A DNA stretch of 64,000 bases from Clavelina lepadiformis (Eukaryota; Chordata; Ascidiacea; Aplousobranchia; Clavelinidae), in contig NC_135241.1 of NCBI RefSeq assembly GCF_947623445.1, positions 21,082,501-21,146,500 of the forward strand. Reading direction: 5' to 3'. Position 1 is the first letter of the stretch. Each line of letters opens with the position of its first letter. Position numbers and translations under genes: made by a program. Below, piece by piece: positions 12,524 through 22,070 of the stretch. The notes beneath the pieces are model-generated. The model had not been told where the DNA came from and did not search any database. It was given only the letters and a program-made list of their open reading frames with translations.

Positions 12524-13426
12524 ATGCCTCGTAACCGCCAAAGGACATCAACTCAACAATCTTGGACCGAAGAGGCTATGACTATCGCCATTCGGGCAGT
12601 AAATGGAAAGAGAATGGGCTACCATAAAGCAAGCAAAGAGTATGGAGTTCCCAAAACGACACTCATAAGAAGGGTCCAAGGAGATAATATTAATTCTACT
12701 GGGAGCAAAAAGGGACTTGTAAGGTTTCATTCCACATTTTCCGAAGCCCAAGAAAAATAGTTAGTTGCACATGTGCTCGAACTTGAGCGGCGATTCTTTG
12801 GGGTCAGTAGGAAACATCTCCAATCACTTGCATTTGAATTGGCAGAAAAAAATTATATTAAGCACAGGTTCAACATGGAAAAGAGACTTGCTGGTGCTGA
12901 TTGGGTAAGTGGATTTCTTCAACGCAATCCACAATTAAGCATTCGCACCCCAGGGCCTACATCTGCTGCTCGTGCTAGAGGGTTTAATCGTGTGAGCGTC
13001 GGCAAGTTTTTTGCTCTTCTGGGAGAAGTGATGGACTTGCATCATTTTAAGCATCACAATGTGTTCAACGTCGACGAAACTGGAATTACGACAGTTCGAC
13101 GACGACGACGAAGTATTACCTCAGCAGAAAGAGGCACTTTGTGCACTGCAGTGATTTGCATGTCTGCTGGAGGAAGTTACGTTCCACCTTATCTCATATT
13201 TCCACGACAGCGTATGAAGCCAGAATTGCTTGATGGAACTCCCCCTGGCACTGGTTATTTATGCCACCCTTCTGGGTGGATGCAGCTTGATATTCTTACT
13301 TCTTGGTTTAAGCACTTTTTATCCTTTGTTAAACCATCTGAAGAAGATCCTCTTCTCCTGATCCTCGAAGCCTGCTCTGGGTGTAATGAAGAGGATGACA
13401 ACTTTATTTGTGAATTATGTTTTTAA
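12524..13426 (+). pseudogene. Jerky/Tigger-type DDE transposase, broken
   Basis: The ATG at 12524 opens a frame with an N-terminal pipsqueak-type helix-turn-helix (tryptophan, then GYHKASKEYGVPKTTLIRR), followed by a CENP-B-like DNA-binding section and the start of a DDE catalytic domain (FNVDETG, the first Asp, about residue 185). An amber codon at 12758-12760 interrupts the frame. Downstream, the segment that should carry the second Asp reads LLILEACSGC, and the rest of the catalytic core is missing. The frame then jumps to a short Cys-rich tail with CxxC pairs that resembles the zinc-finger-like ends of some pogo-type transposases. The copy therefore has a nonsense change plus an internal deletion and cannot encode an active enzyme. 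It was probably once the source of an autonomous family. Confidence 0.85.
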
Positions 13427-13537
13427 AAATTGATGATGAACTGCGATTACTTTCATAACTACTTCGCTTATGATGACAATTTGTAAATAAATTGATTGTG
13501 ATGTGGAACAAATTGCCTTGTTTACTCAAAACTTACG

Positions 13538-13577
13538 GTGGTTCACTTTACCCCACACATGTGGGGTAAAGTGGACT
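13538..13577. repeat. Hairpin of two transposon end motifs
   Basis: Two inverted copies of CACTTTACCCCAC separated by only a few bases form a near-perfect palindrome. It looks like the junction of two element ends. Confidence 0.6.
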
Positions 13578-13669
13578 ATTGGAGGTGCTTTTAAATCAAA
13601 AGAAATTTTATGTAAGAAAGCAAGCAATCTGTAATGAAATGGTTGTATGTCGTACCTTATCCTGTAAGG

Positions 13670-14024
13670 GCGACCAAATCACTACAACGTTTGTCGGTTG
13701 AAATGTTTATTGTCTTCGATGATATATGAGTCTCAAGGTCGTTGTTTCGCTTTTCTTAATCTTAGAATTAATTGTTCACCTTGACAACTTTATATTCTGA
13801 TTATATTGAAGCTTCTTACAACGAATACATTTAGATAGAACATTGGTACAGCAACAGCATAAACACGAACATGTTGCGGCGTCGATCGTAATAACAAGAA
13901 AGAATGAATAACTCACGTAATATAGGCATGCACAATTGTTATGTCACGTTTCATGAAAGCGGTTTCCGTAAACAAGTATTCTATGCGGCATTCGATTTGC
14001 AAGCTATTTTATAATGTAATCACA
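13670..14024 (-). repeat. Repeat family X, copy 1
   Basis: The stretch 13750-14024 recurs at 14740-15014 with about four differences in 275 bases. A more diverged relative at 60413-60800 also matches the left extension 13670-13749. Family unidentified; it may be the interior of a DNA transposon. Confidence 0.85.
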
Positions 14025-14739
14025 TAACCTCCCCCCAGAAAATTGCTTAAAAATGCAATTTTAAAGCAAATTTATGATCAACATAGTGTATATCGGCGTT
14101 AGCCTCGGGTATTTTTCAACCTTCCGAAAACAATCGCTATGTTTAAAGCATAACAAAATAACACAAAGAAATATTTCTCTACGGCATGACTCAACCGTTT
14201 AGAGAGTATGGCAATTAAGCCACCATCAATTAAGCGTAATCTGCACAAAAACGCTATTATAAACGTAATATCATATTGTCAGAGATTCCTACCACAGGTG
14301 CTTTTAAACCCTTGAGAGGCCCGACAAATTGACAGCGAGACAAATGGACAATATCCTAGGCATAAGACTCAAGTTATGCTTTATAGGCTTGACCAAAACA
14401 TACAGCAAACAAACAACACGCTATGATATATAGAGAATAAACAAACAAAAAATCATTACTGAATGTCCAAATACCGACAAAGTTTCTACACTGGCCTGCC
14501 ACGTCTAGTGGATGGTTCAGCGTGCTTTGTTTTTCGGCCATTTTTGCATTCAAAGTTGACTGAATTCAACGAGTCTTCGTTGAGCACTTGCATACGATGT
14601 AGATAAGACATATCTTCGAAACTTGTAGTCTGAGATCACTAGACTTTTCTCAACCTCAAATTGAATTGTTCATAGGTTTCTTGATGAATGAAAAGCGTAG
14701 TTCTCACCGAACTCGTTGGCACCATAAACAGTTGTAATG

Positions 14740-15014
14740 CTTTTCTTGATCTTAGAATTAATTGTACACCTTGACAACTGTATATTCTGATTATATTGAA
14801 GCTTCTTACAACGAATACATTTAGATAGAACATTGGTACAGCAACAGCATAAACACGAACATGTTGCGGCGTCGATCGTAATAACAAGAAAGAATGAATA
14901 ACTCACGTAATATAGGCATGCACAATTGTTATGTCACGTTTCATGAAAGCGGTTTCCGTAAACAAGTATTCTATGCGGCATTCGATTTGCAAGCTATTTT
15001 ATAATATAATCACA
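14740..15014 (-). repeat. Repeat family X, copy 2
   Basis: Direct duplicate of 13750-14024 at an offset of 990 bases, nearly identical, so a recent local duplication. Open minus-strand frames here begin with GTG, not ATG, and substitutions against the third copy are not concentrated at third codon positions, so I do not call a gene. Confidence 0.85.
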
Positions 15015-15122
15015 AATCAATAAAAGGGCACTTCAAAAATTAGCGAAATACCTTAGAGTTAACTCTCAAAACAAGCAAGTCAAATGTTTTGGTGAAATCA
15101 GTGAATTGTAACGATTTAAGCC

Positions 15123-15145
15123 TTAGGTGGTCCGCTTTACCCCAC
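15123..15145 (+). repeat. Transposon end motif near a TA
   Basis: Reads GGTGGTCCGCTTTACCCCAC followed by CCTCCCC and TA. It is related to the motif at 11838 and forms an inverted pair with 13558-13577, so 13558-15145 may be a second element of the same family. Confidence 0.45.
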
Positions 15146-16447
15146 CCTCCCCTATAGGCCTAAACTGTTTGGTTCACTCGCAGTTTTGCATAATTGGAAA
15201 TTTATAAAATAAAAAATTTACTATGTTAAAAAAAAAAATTCAAAAGGCGAAATTGATGGAATCCATGATTTTTTATTTGCTTGAAACTTAAACTTGTTCT
15301 GTGATGATGATTAGTGAATGTAAACACGAAATGTGACATAAGCTACATAAAAGCAGTGCAGGTTATGATATGGCTGGTACTGAATAACGCTGGGTGATGA
15401 ACCTGTTTAGGAAACAGTGCTGACATTACAGTGAAAATTGCCACTCGTTCTTAACACCAGTGAATACGTCGCAATGCGAACAAAGATACAATTTCAAAAA
15501 CTGTATATACAGTAAAACGGTTTAAAAAAACGTAACATTTTAATTTTTCAGTAAGAAGTGAAGAGTTGGAATTAATTTGGGGACTTCCCGGTTTCACTAG
15601 GGCTGTTCTGGTAGTTTTATGGATCATCATTATTCGCAATTTGGCCCATTAAAAAATTAGCAAAGTTCCAAAGAAAGTAGCTGTTTTACCGATTAATTAT
15701 TGTAAAGAAGACAGACGTTGTTTTTTGTTTTAAAAAGCTGGTTGTTAGCAACGGTATCTAAACCGTTGAAATGAATGGAGTGGTTTTGATATAGCACAGT
15801 TTTGTTCCCAAGTACAACTCTGGGCTGTTGGAAGCAAGTTGAGCTTCAACAAACAAAAAATCGGAAAAGTAGTTTAGCTTATTTCAAAAAATAAATAAAT
15901 AAAAATGCAAGGCCAGATGTTTTTCATAACTTCATCAAATATAGGCCTAGAAAGCATCTAAGCATTTTAAAAGATAACGAAAATGGCTTCCATTATTTTA
16001 GAAGCTGAGTTGGTATAATAATCAGGCCTCATACCGGTACTTTTGTACTGCAATATGAAGGCTTAAATAGAAAGGAGCTATAAGCCTGAATAGAGAAAGC
16101 TATGGTATAATAATCTCAAAATACTCGATTGTAATAAAGGAGTACAAAAGAAAAAGAAATCTTGGTAGTTTTTATTCTCAGATTGAGGAAATGTTTGCAT
16201 GGCTTAAACTTGGCAATAATTGTTCATCACTCAAGACCTAGTTACAGATTACCGAGAGTTTTTCAAAGTCAGCAGAAATTGTCAATTTTGTTAGTTTCTG
16301 GCACATTTGTACCCCAAGACAAAACTTGGAAACATTATTTTTGCATTTAGGCTCTGTTAATCAATATTGTTACTGCAATAAACGGACCTTGTTTTGCTTT
16401 ATTAGAAAATGTGTTAATATTGGCTTACAATAGGAAATCACAGTAGA
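15146..16447. other. Intergenic, no feature found
   Basis: AT-rich DNA with A- and T-rich tracts. No gene, RNA or clear repeat boundary is seen. Confidence 0.45.
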
Positions 16448-16455
16448 ATTATAGT

Positions 16456-16807
16456 CAGGGTTGCCATACCGTCCTTATTTCTAAGATTTGTCCTTATTTT
16501 AAAGGTCCGTGTCTTAGAAAATATGTTTGTCCTTTTTTCTAAGAAATGTCCTTATTTTCACTTTCGTCCTTATTTTTAGGGCAGAGGTGGGCACTTTTGT
16601 CCTTATTTTGGGCATTTTGTCACCTTTACGATACCATTTTGTACCAAAGAGATACCAAAATTATGAACATGCAGATAGTGTCTTTTTTTTTTTTTTTTTT
16701 TTTTAGGAACATTGGTTGCTTTCTCCTGTTGTACACTGTTTAAGGTGGTATTCCTCGTTCATTTTCTAGTCGTCCTTATTTTTGAGTTGAGACTGATGGC
16801 AACCCTG
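16456..16807. mobile_element. hAT MITE with perfect 8-bp target duplication
   Basis: Perfect 12-base terminal inverted repeats CAGGGTTGCCAT / ATGGCAACCCTG enclose 352 bp and are flanked by the identical octamer ATTATAGT at 16448-16455 and 16808-16815. An 8-bp target duplication is diagnostic of the hAT superfamily. The interior repeats GTCCTTATTTT several times and has a 20-plus T run at about 16682-16704. No transposase. It ends about 170 bases before the PIPOX-like start codon, so it sits in the promoter or 5' UTR region. Confidence 0.93.
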
Positions 16808-16978
16808 ATTATAGTCCTCATAAGCGGACAAAACATTTCACTGGAACAATGAAATCCCAGAATTTTTATACTTTAATATAATAACACTTAGATTTCCTTT
16901 GTCCGCATCAGCAGTAGGTTATAGTGTATGCTGTTCGCTTGCAATTAAAAGTCACAATAGAAGCTTTTATTCTTTACC

Positions 16979-19900
16979 ATGTATGATTATGATGTCATTG
17001 TGGTTGGTGCTGGTGTCATAGGATTGTCAACTGCATATTACCTTTCAAAACAAGGGCATAAGACTTTGGTTCTCGAGCAGGTATGTACTGTGGTATATGA
17101 AAGTGAAGCAAAAGGTTGAGCGAATATTTTTAGTTTCTACTGCTGTCTGCCTGGCTCGCCTTGAATGAAGTGCAACTGTGTAACCTATCTCTTCCATATT
17201 TTTAACATTTCATTGCAATAGCAAAGTGTTTGATGGAAGATTTACAAATTATTCTATTTCGTGCCATATATAGCTAAGGGACACATTTGAAAATATAATT
17301 CTTCGGTCATTCAATTGTTTGTTTGGAAAGTGACTATTTTATCAGCAGAGTACATTGTTTTGCAACTAACCTCAAGTTTTCTAAAAGTTGTCAGACACTG
17401 TATTTGTTATATGTAGCCGGGCTACAACTTCAATATAAGAAAAAGAAAAAAGTTCACCGAGAACCATCATATATGGTTTTGTTTGTTGGTGATTAATAAA
17501 TATTGATTAATTGTTTATTAATACAATTAGAAGATCATAGTCTTTGTTTTTAGAACATTGACCATCAGTAAAGTATTTTTTTATAATTATTATACCATTT
17601 GATGTTGTTTCTCAGTGCTTTTTTCTTTCTTTGGAATCATAGAATCATGCCTTAATCCCTCAGCTACACACTAAAAAAATTCTACAGTATTGGCTTGACA
17701 TTGCATCTCAATGAGATAGATGATAGTCTGAAAGGAGCTGTTTGACGTAATGTAGTTTAACTTTGCTCAGTGAAATAATCAATTATTTAGAGGTAAATTT
17801 CGCACATGGACAAGGCACTTTGAGTGTAATAAGAAAATAATAAAACCTATGTTACACTAAATGTAATGTAACTTTTACATATATATTCTTTTGTTTATCC
17901 AAACTAAGGTCTGAATGAGTTTCTTGTACATACATAAAAGTACAAAGATACATAAAGATTGATTTGTATATGTAGATACATATGTATATAAGCTTAAGTA
18001 TGAAAATTAAAATGTCACACGTCAATAATTCTCTAAATAAATGTGTATTTCCTCATAATTATTGATTCTCTTTATGCAGCACCAAATAGAAGTTTATATG
18101 TTTTTTAGTTTCCCATACCTAATGCCCGTGGAAGTTCATATGGACATTCCAGGCTTGGTAAAATATCACACCGACTTTGGGCTATGTCTGAGTTGACACC
18201 AGAAAGCTTAGCAATGTGGAGACAACTACAAAAAGATTCCAAAATTCCATTTTTAGTGTAAGGTTTATTAATTAAGTTGGCCCTCAGTTATATTTGACAC
18301 GTCTCCTATTTCACTGACTGTGACATACTGGTGTATATATATTTATCTCTTTTAGTAATACTGGGCATTTATCAATGGCTGAAGATTCTGTTAAACACAA
18401 AACTCTGGATCCTATCATGCAAAATCTCTTCCAACGTGGCATTGAATGCCATTACTATAAGGGCAATGAGATTATGAAAAAATTTCCAGGAATAAAGTGT
18501 GATGAAGATTTCCATGGATTTTATGAGCCAAATGGAATTGTGCTTAAAGCAGACAAATGCCTTCTTGCTTTAAGGGTACTCTTTGTAGCTGAGGCCATAT
18601 CTATACCATCATTTACTGGAAAGTTAAAGTTACATACCGTAATAATGATACTCTTGCCAATGTATTCTTTCTTTTTCAATGTTTTTTTTTATTTCTGCAC
18701 TTTGGTTACATATATCTGTAGAATGAGATTTTAAGATATGGTGGAGAAATTCATGATGAGGAAAAAGTTCTGAAAATTCAACGGATCTCTGACTCTTTAG
18801 TTACTATCAGCACCTACAAATGCACTTATTCAGCAAAATCAACTGTGCTTGCTTGTGGACCATGGGCAAAAAAGAGTTTGGCTTTGTTAGGGACTGATTT
18901 GCCTACTCAGGTATTTAGGCATTGTAGACATGGGAAAATCTAAGTAAACATTAACTGCATTGCTGACCTCAGCACCTAGTGTTTGAAAGTTTTCTATTAG
19001 CAATTCATCAAACACCATACAAAGTAGAAGAAATTGTATGTTTATTGTGTCTCATAATGTTCATGAAGATTCTGCTTATTTAAAAGCAAAGGTTTTGTAG
19101 TGTTATCAACTGAAATTACGCATAATATTTCTTTTTCAAGGCAGTGCGTGTGATTGCTTATTACTGGAAAGAAAAAAAGCCTGGAATGTTCAGTGCCAGC
19201 AACAGCTTTCCGCCTTTCATGATTTATTTCTCTCATTATCATCTCTACTCAACCCCATCAATTGAATATCCTGGCCTTATAAAGGTTAGAAGTCGAGTTG
19301 CTTGGACAAAATATTCATATTTGCAAGCATGTAAATAGTATCATGAGCATTAAAATCGAGCCGTAAGCCATGAATAATTAAATCTTGCATGATTAAAATA
19401 CATCTATGGAATAGTGCAAAAAAATAGTTGCAAGTTTTATGCAGTCGGAATACAATACAGGTCAAGGTCAATATGTGTTTTGTCATGAGAAGTAAGTGTA
19501 AATTTATTTAGGCTGATCTAAATACCTTTCATGCAACAGATCTGTTATCATTATCGAAGCCCAGTGGATCCAGACCGCCCTGCTGTTGTTCAGGAGGAAG
19601 ATGAAGTTTGTGAACAGAAACGAGCAACTTTTCTGAAATCCTTAATTCAAAAGCACTTTCCCAACCTTGAGCCGGTGCCAGCAATGACAGAAACTTACCT
19701 GCAAACGGTAATAGAAGTTGAATAAAAACATGAACCTTTATGATAGCAATCTCTTCAATTCTGTTACTATACAGTTTAAATTATTTTGTTTGACTTTTTT
19801 TTCAGATCACCCCAAATGTTGTGCCGATTGTTGACAGACACCCGAAATACAAAAATGTTGTTGTTGGAGCAGGATGTTCTGGTACTTTATTTAAATGGGG

Positions 19901-20102
19901 TCGTCATTACAACATCTTTATTATTATCTTTATTGCTGTCAATGTGTTGGTTTGTTGCAATGCTCATGTTTCAATAGGTTATGGATTTACAATTGCAATG
20001 TCGTTTGGAAAGATACTTGGTCACCTTGCAACAACAGATGAGCGACCTTATTTGCAAAATCACTTTCCATTCCAAAGTAATTTGGTGAAACCTGCACTTT
20101 GA
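16979..20102 (+). CDS. PIPOX: Sarcosine/pipecolate oxidase-like flavoprotein
   Basis: FAD-dependent amine oxidase of the monomeric sarcosine oxidase group; the family oxidises N-methyl or cyclic amino acids, in animals usually in peroxisomes. Eight exons join in frame: 16979-17080, 18109-18257, 18356-18575, 18722-18910, 19141-19284, 19540-19707, 19806-19881, 19978-20102. The product has 390 residues, the same as human PIPOX as I recall. The Rossmann FAD motif VVGAGVIG is at residues 8-15, RGSSYGHSR follows, and [16 protein letters not shown] lies near the end. The Lys and His of the PGLIKICYH segment match active-site residues of the family. However, the Cys that binds FAD covalently is Tyr (ETYLQTITP), and the GHGFK motif reads GYGFT. 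The C-terminus PAL is a poor PTS1 signal, so peroxisomal targeting is doubtful. It may be a divergent paralogue with a changed substrate. Confidence 0.92.
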
Positions 20103-20756
20103 TGAGACCTATTTTTGCAACATTGTTATGAAATTTTAATTTGCAATACTTTGAATGTTAGAAAGCTTTTATCGCAATAACGAGCTATGCAAAATTTTTT
20201 GTAATTATTATTTATTTACCAGTTTTCAAATTCGCGTGTTTTGGTCATAATTGCTTTCCCTGCTGCCTGATATTAAGTAACTGAGACGTGCACGCTAAGA
20301 TGCTATTGACTTCATATTGTGGTGTCATTCATTTTCGTCATCTGCAGCCAAATGAATACTAGCAGTAGATGTAGATAATACATGGTAGCACAGCGCAGTT
20401 TTTCTCCCCGAAACTAGTTATGCTAACTAATCAGAAGCAAGAGATTTTAAGTTTGTCTGCTTACAACACATCGAGGACGATAATGAACGTAACGTAAAGT
20501 GTATAAAGTATGAAATAGTAATGGTAGATTGTTTTTTATGTTTAACACCGAGTTGTAGCAGCATTTGAGGATCGTCTCAGGCTAAAAAGTTTCAGAAAAA
20601 GATATCCAATCCTGGTTTGAAATGACCTATTAACCGGAAGCAAAAGAAGTAGTTTTGTAATAAAAATTATGTCAAGCGGGGAAGCATCACTGCCGAGTTT
20701 TCAAGCTTTAAAGACTTTTTAAGACCACGGGTAAATATTCCGATTCTTTTATTTCA
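20103..20756. other. 3' flank of PIPOX-like gene
   Basis: No coding similarity. An AATAAA around 20658-20663 is the only obvious candidate polyadenylation signal. Otherwise nothing is seen. Confidence 0.4.
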
Positions 20757-20942
20757 TCTGCTTGGTAGTCGAGTGGTTAGAAAGCTGGCGTCGCAATAAA
20801 TGTAGCTTGTGTTCGATAGCCAGTGGTGCCGTATCGTTGTAATGCCCTTAGGCAAGGCATTAACGACACTTGCTCCTATTCAGTGAACCTGGTGCACAGT
20901 TCTAAATTCGGGCAATATCATATGTATATAAAAAAAAAAAAA
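20757..20942 (+). mobile_element. tRNA-derived SINE
   Basis: RNA polymerase III box A (TAGTCGAGTGG at 20766-20776) and box B (GTTCGATAGCC at 20811-20821) are spaced as in a tRNA. A central segment follows with ATGCCCTTAGGCAAGGCATT and TTGCTCC, then an A-rich tail at 20928-20942. The central segment resembles the conserved core of V-SINE-like families known from vertebrates and other deuterostomes. That assignment is from memory and approximate. Confidence 0.75.
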
Positions 20943-21576
20943 TGTATGACAATCGAAACTTGCACAAAAGCTAGCTTGGTAACGGGGTTCAAGCGATGAG
21001 GAATTATCACCGTGTTTAAGTCGCGCAAAGACTTTCCTCAGTCCAAGGATAAAGATGATCATAATATGCAATGTGTTGTCTAATGTCTATTATAGACGGC
21101 TTATATTTAGATGTCTATTTTATTCTGCAAGGCGCTGGAGGCGCATGCAAGTAATTTTGTGATGCTATACAGCTATAGGGCCGGATTGGGGTCAGAGTTT
21201 TTTTTATTACCCAAAACATATGTACACGTTTGTCGTGTAGGACATTAGGGCACTGTAAACTACTTTCGTAATAAAATTTTAGATTGTTTGCTGCGCCTTA
21301 GTGTTATGTTATTGTTAGCGATGATGTACATTGAGTTGAGATTTCGAAATTTCTTCAACACAGCATTATCTGTTTGCGCCTGCTGCATGCGGCATGAATT
21401 TGTATCGCCATTCGATCTAGATTAAGTTAAAGTTAGTTAGGTAAAGTAAAACCGTAACTTCTTGTAATCAATAAAGTAAAAGCGAATGGAAATCAGGGTA
21501 GATCTATAGGACATACTCCACTGACCTTGGTATCTCTAATTTCTATCTCTCTTGACCAGTCCACAACGAAGTGCGG
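20943..21576. other. Intergenic, no feature found
   Basis: Between the SINE and the small MITE. No gene or recognisable repeat boundary is seen. Confidence 0.4.
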
Positions 21577-21577
21577 T

Positions 21578-21669
21578 TCTAGTGCAGAAGTACATTACCA
21601 AATGACGTCACAATTTGAGTAGTTGGGTCTAGTATACAATGTATCCTGTTGTTGTGCACTTCTGAACTA
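21578..21669. mobile_element. Small MITE with CRE-like core, copy 1
   Basis: About 90 bp with inverted ends (TAGTGCAGAAGTACA and the reverse complement of TAGTTCAGAAGTGCA). The core AAATGACGTCACAATTTGAG recurs in a second copy at 62825-62912. The core holds the palindrome TGACGTCA, the consensus CREB/ATF site. Target duplication not resolved. Confidence 0.65.
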
Positions 21670-22020
21670 AACCCCAGGTTAACACCATACTTTTCGCTCC
21701 CCGCCGTCAATAGTGAAAAATAGACGATGCGACGCTAGATTTGTAAATGATTCGCCTATTCCGTAGGCTGGTGTAGGTAGACGGTCCAGCCAGTAAGCGC
21801 GAAACGTCTGAGTTGATTAGCGACTGCAGACTGCATTCTTTGTCCAGTTTGGAGGATATTTCATCTGCGCGAAATTGCTTATTTTGGGTATAAACTCAAG
21901 ATTCTTGAAGAGCTGAAACCAGAAATCTAATTTTTAGATGCAGTAATGCAAGGAACTCCTGGGTAATGTAGTATGACAAGAATAAATAAGTTGTATCTTT
22001 TCTATTTTAATGTTTTTCAG
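21670..22020. other. Upstream region of SFSWAP
   Basis: Promoter-proximal DNA. It ends in TGTTTTTCAG at 22011-22020, a strong acceptor 50 bases before the SFSWAP start codon that may receive a 5' UTR exon or a spliced leader. No TATA box is assigned. Confidence 0.4.
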
Positions 22021-22070
22021 GTGCAAAGAGAGGTAGTTGCCTGTATTTCAGGCGTTTCTATCCAAACCTC

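Larger units (their letters stand above)
11834..13584 (+). mobile_element. Decayed pogo/Tigger-type transposon
   Basis: Carries a broken transposase (12524-13426). The motif GTCCACTTTACCCC occurs at the left (about 11838-11851) and as its reverse complement at the right (about 13563-13576), so these may be the terminal inverted repeats. A second inward copy of the motif at 13538-13556 forms a hairpin with the right end. A further related motif is at 15123-15145 in direct orientation, so the true right boundary is uncertain and may belong to a second, adjoining element. Confidence 0.55.

Noticed and set aside
12015..12551. 178-codon minus-strand frame beside the transposase
   Set aside because: No family similarity, low-complexity composition, overlaps the transposase start; likely chance.
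14670..14906. Cys-rich short frame in repeat family X, also open at 60537-60755
   Set aside because: Both copies lack an ATG at the start, and differences between them are not concentrated at third codon positions, so the shared frame is best explained by nucleotide similarity of a repeat.
20943..21071. Possible second tRNA-like unit after the SINE tail, minus strand
   Set aside because: A GGTTCAAGC-like box is present but no matching box A or tRNA fold could be drawn by eye.
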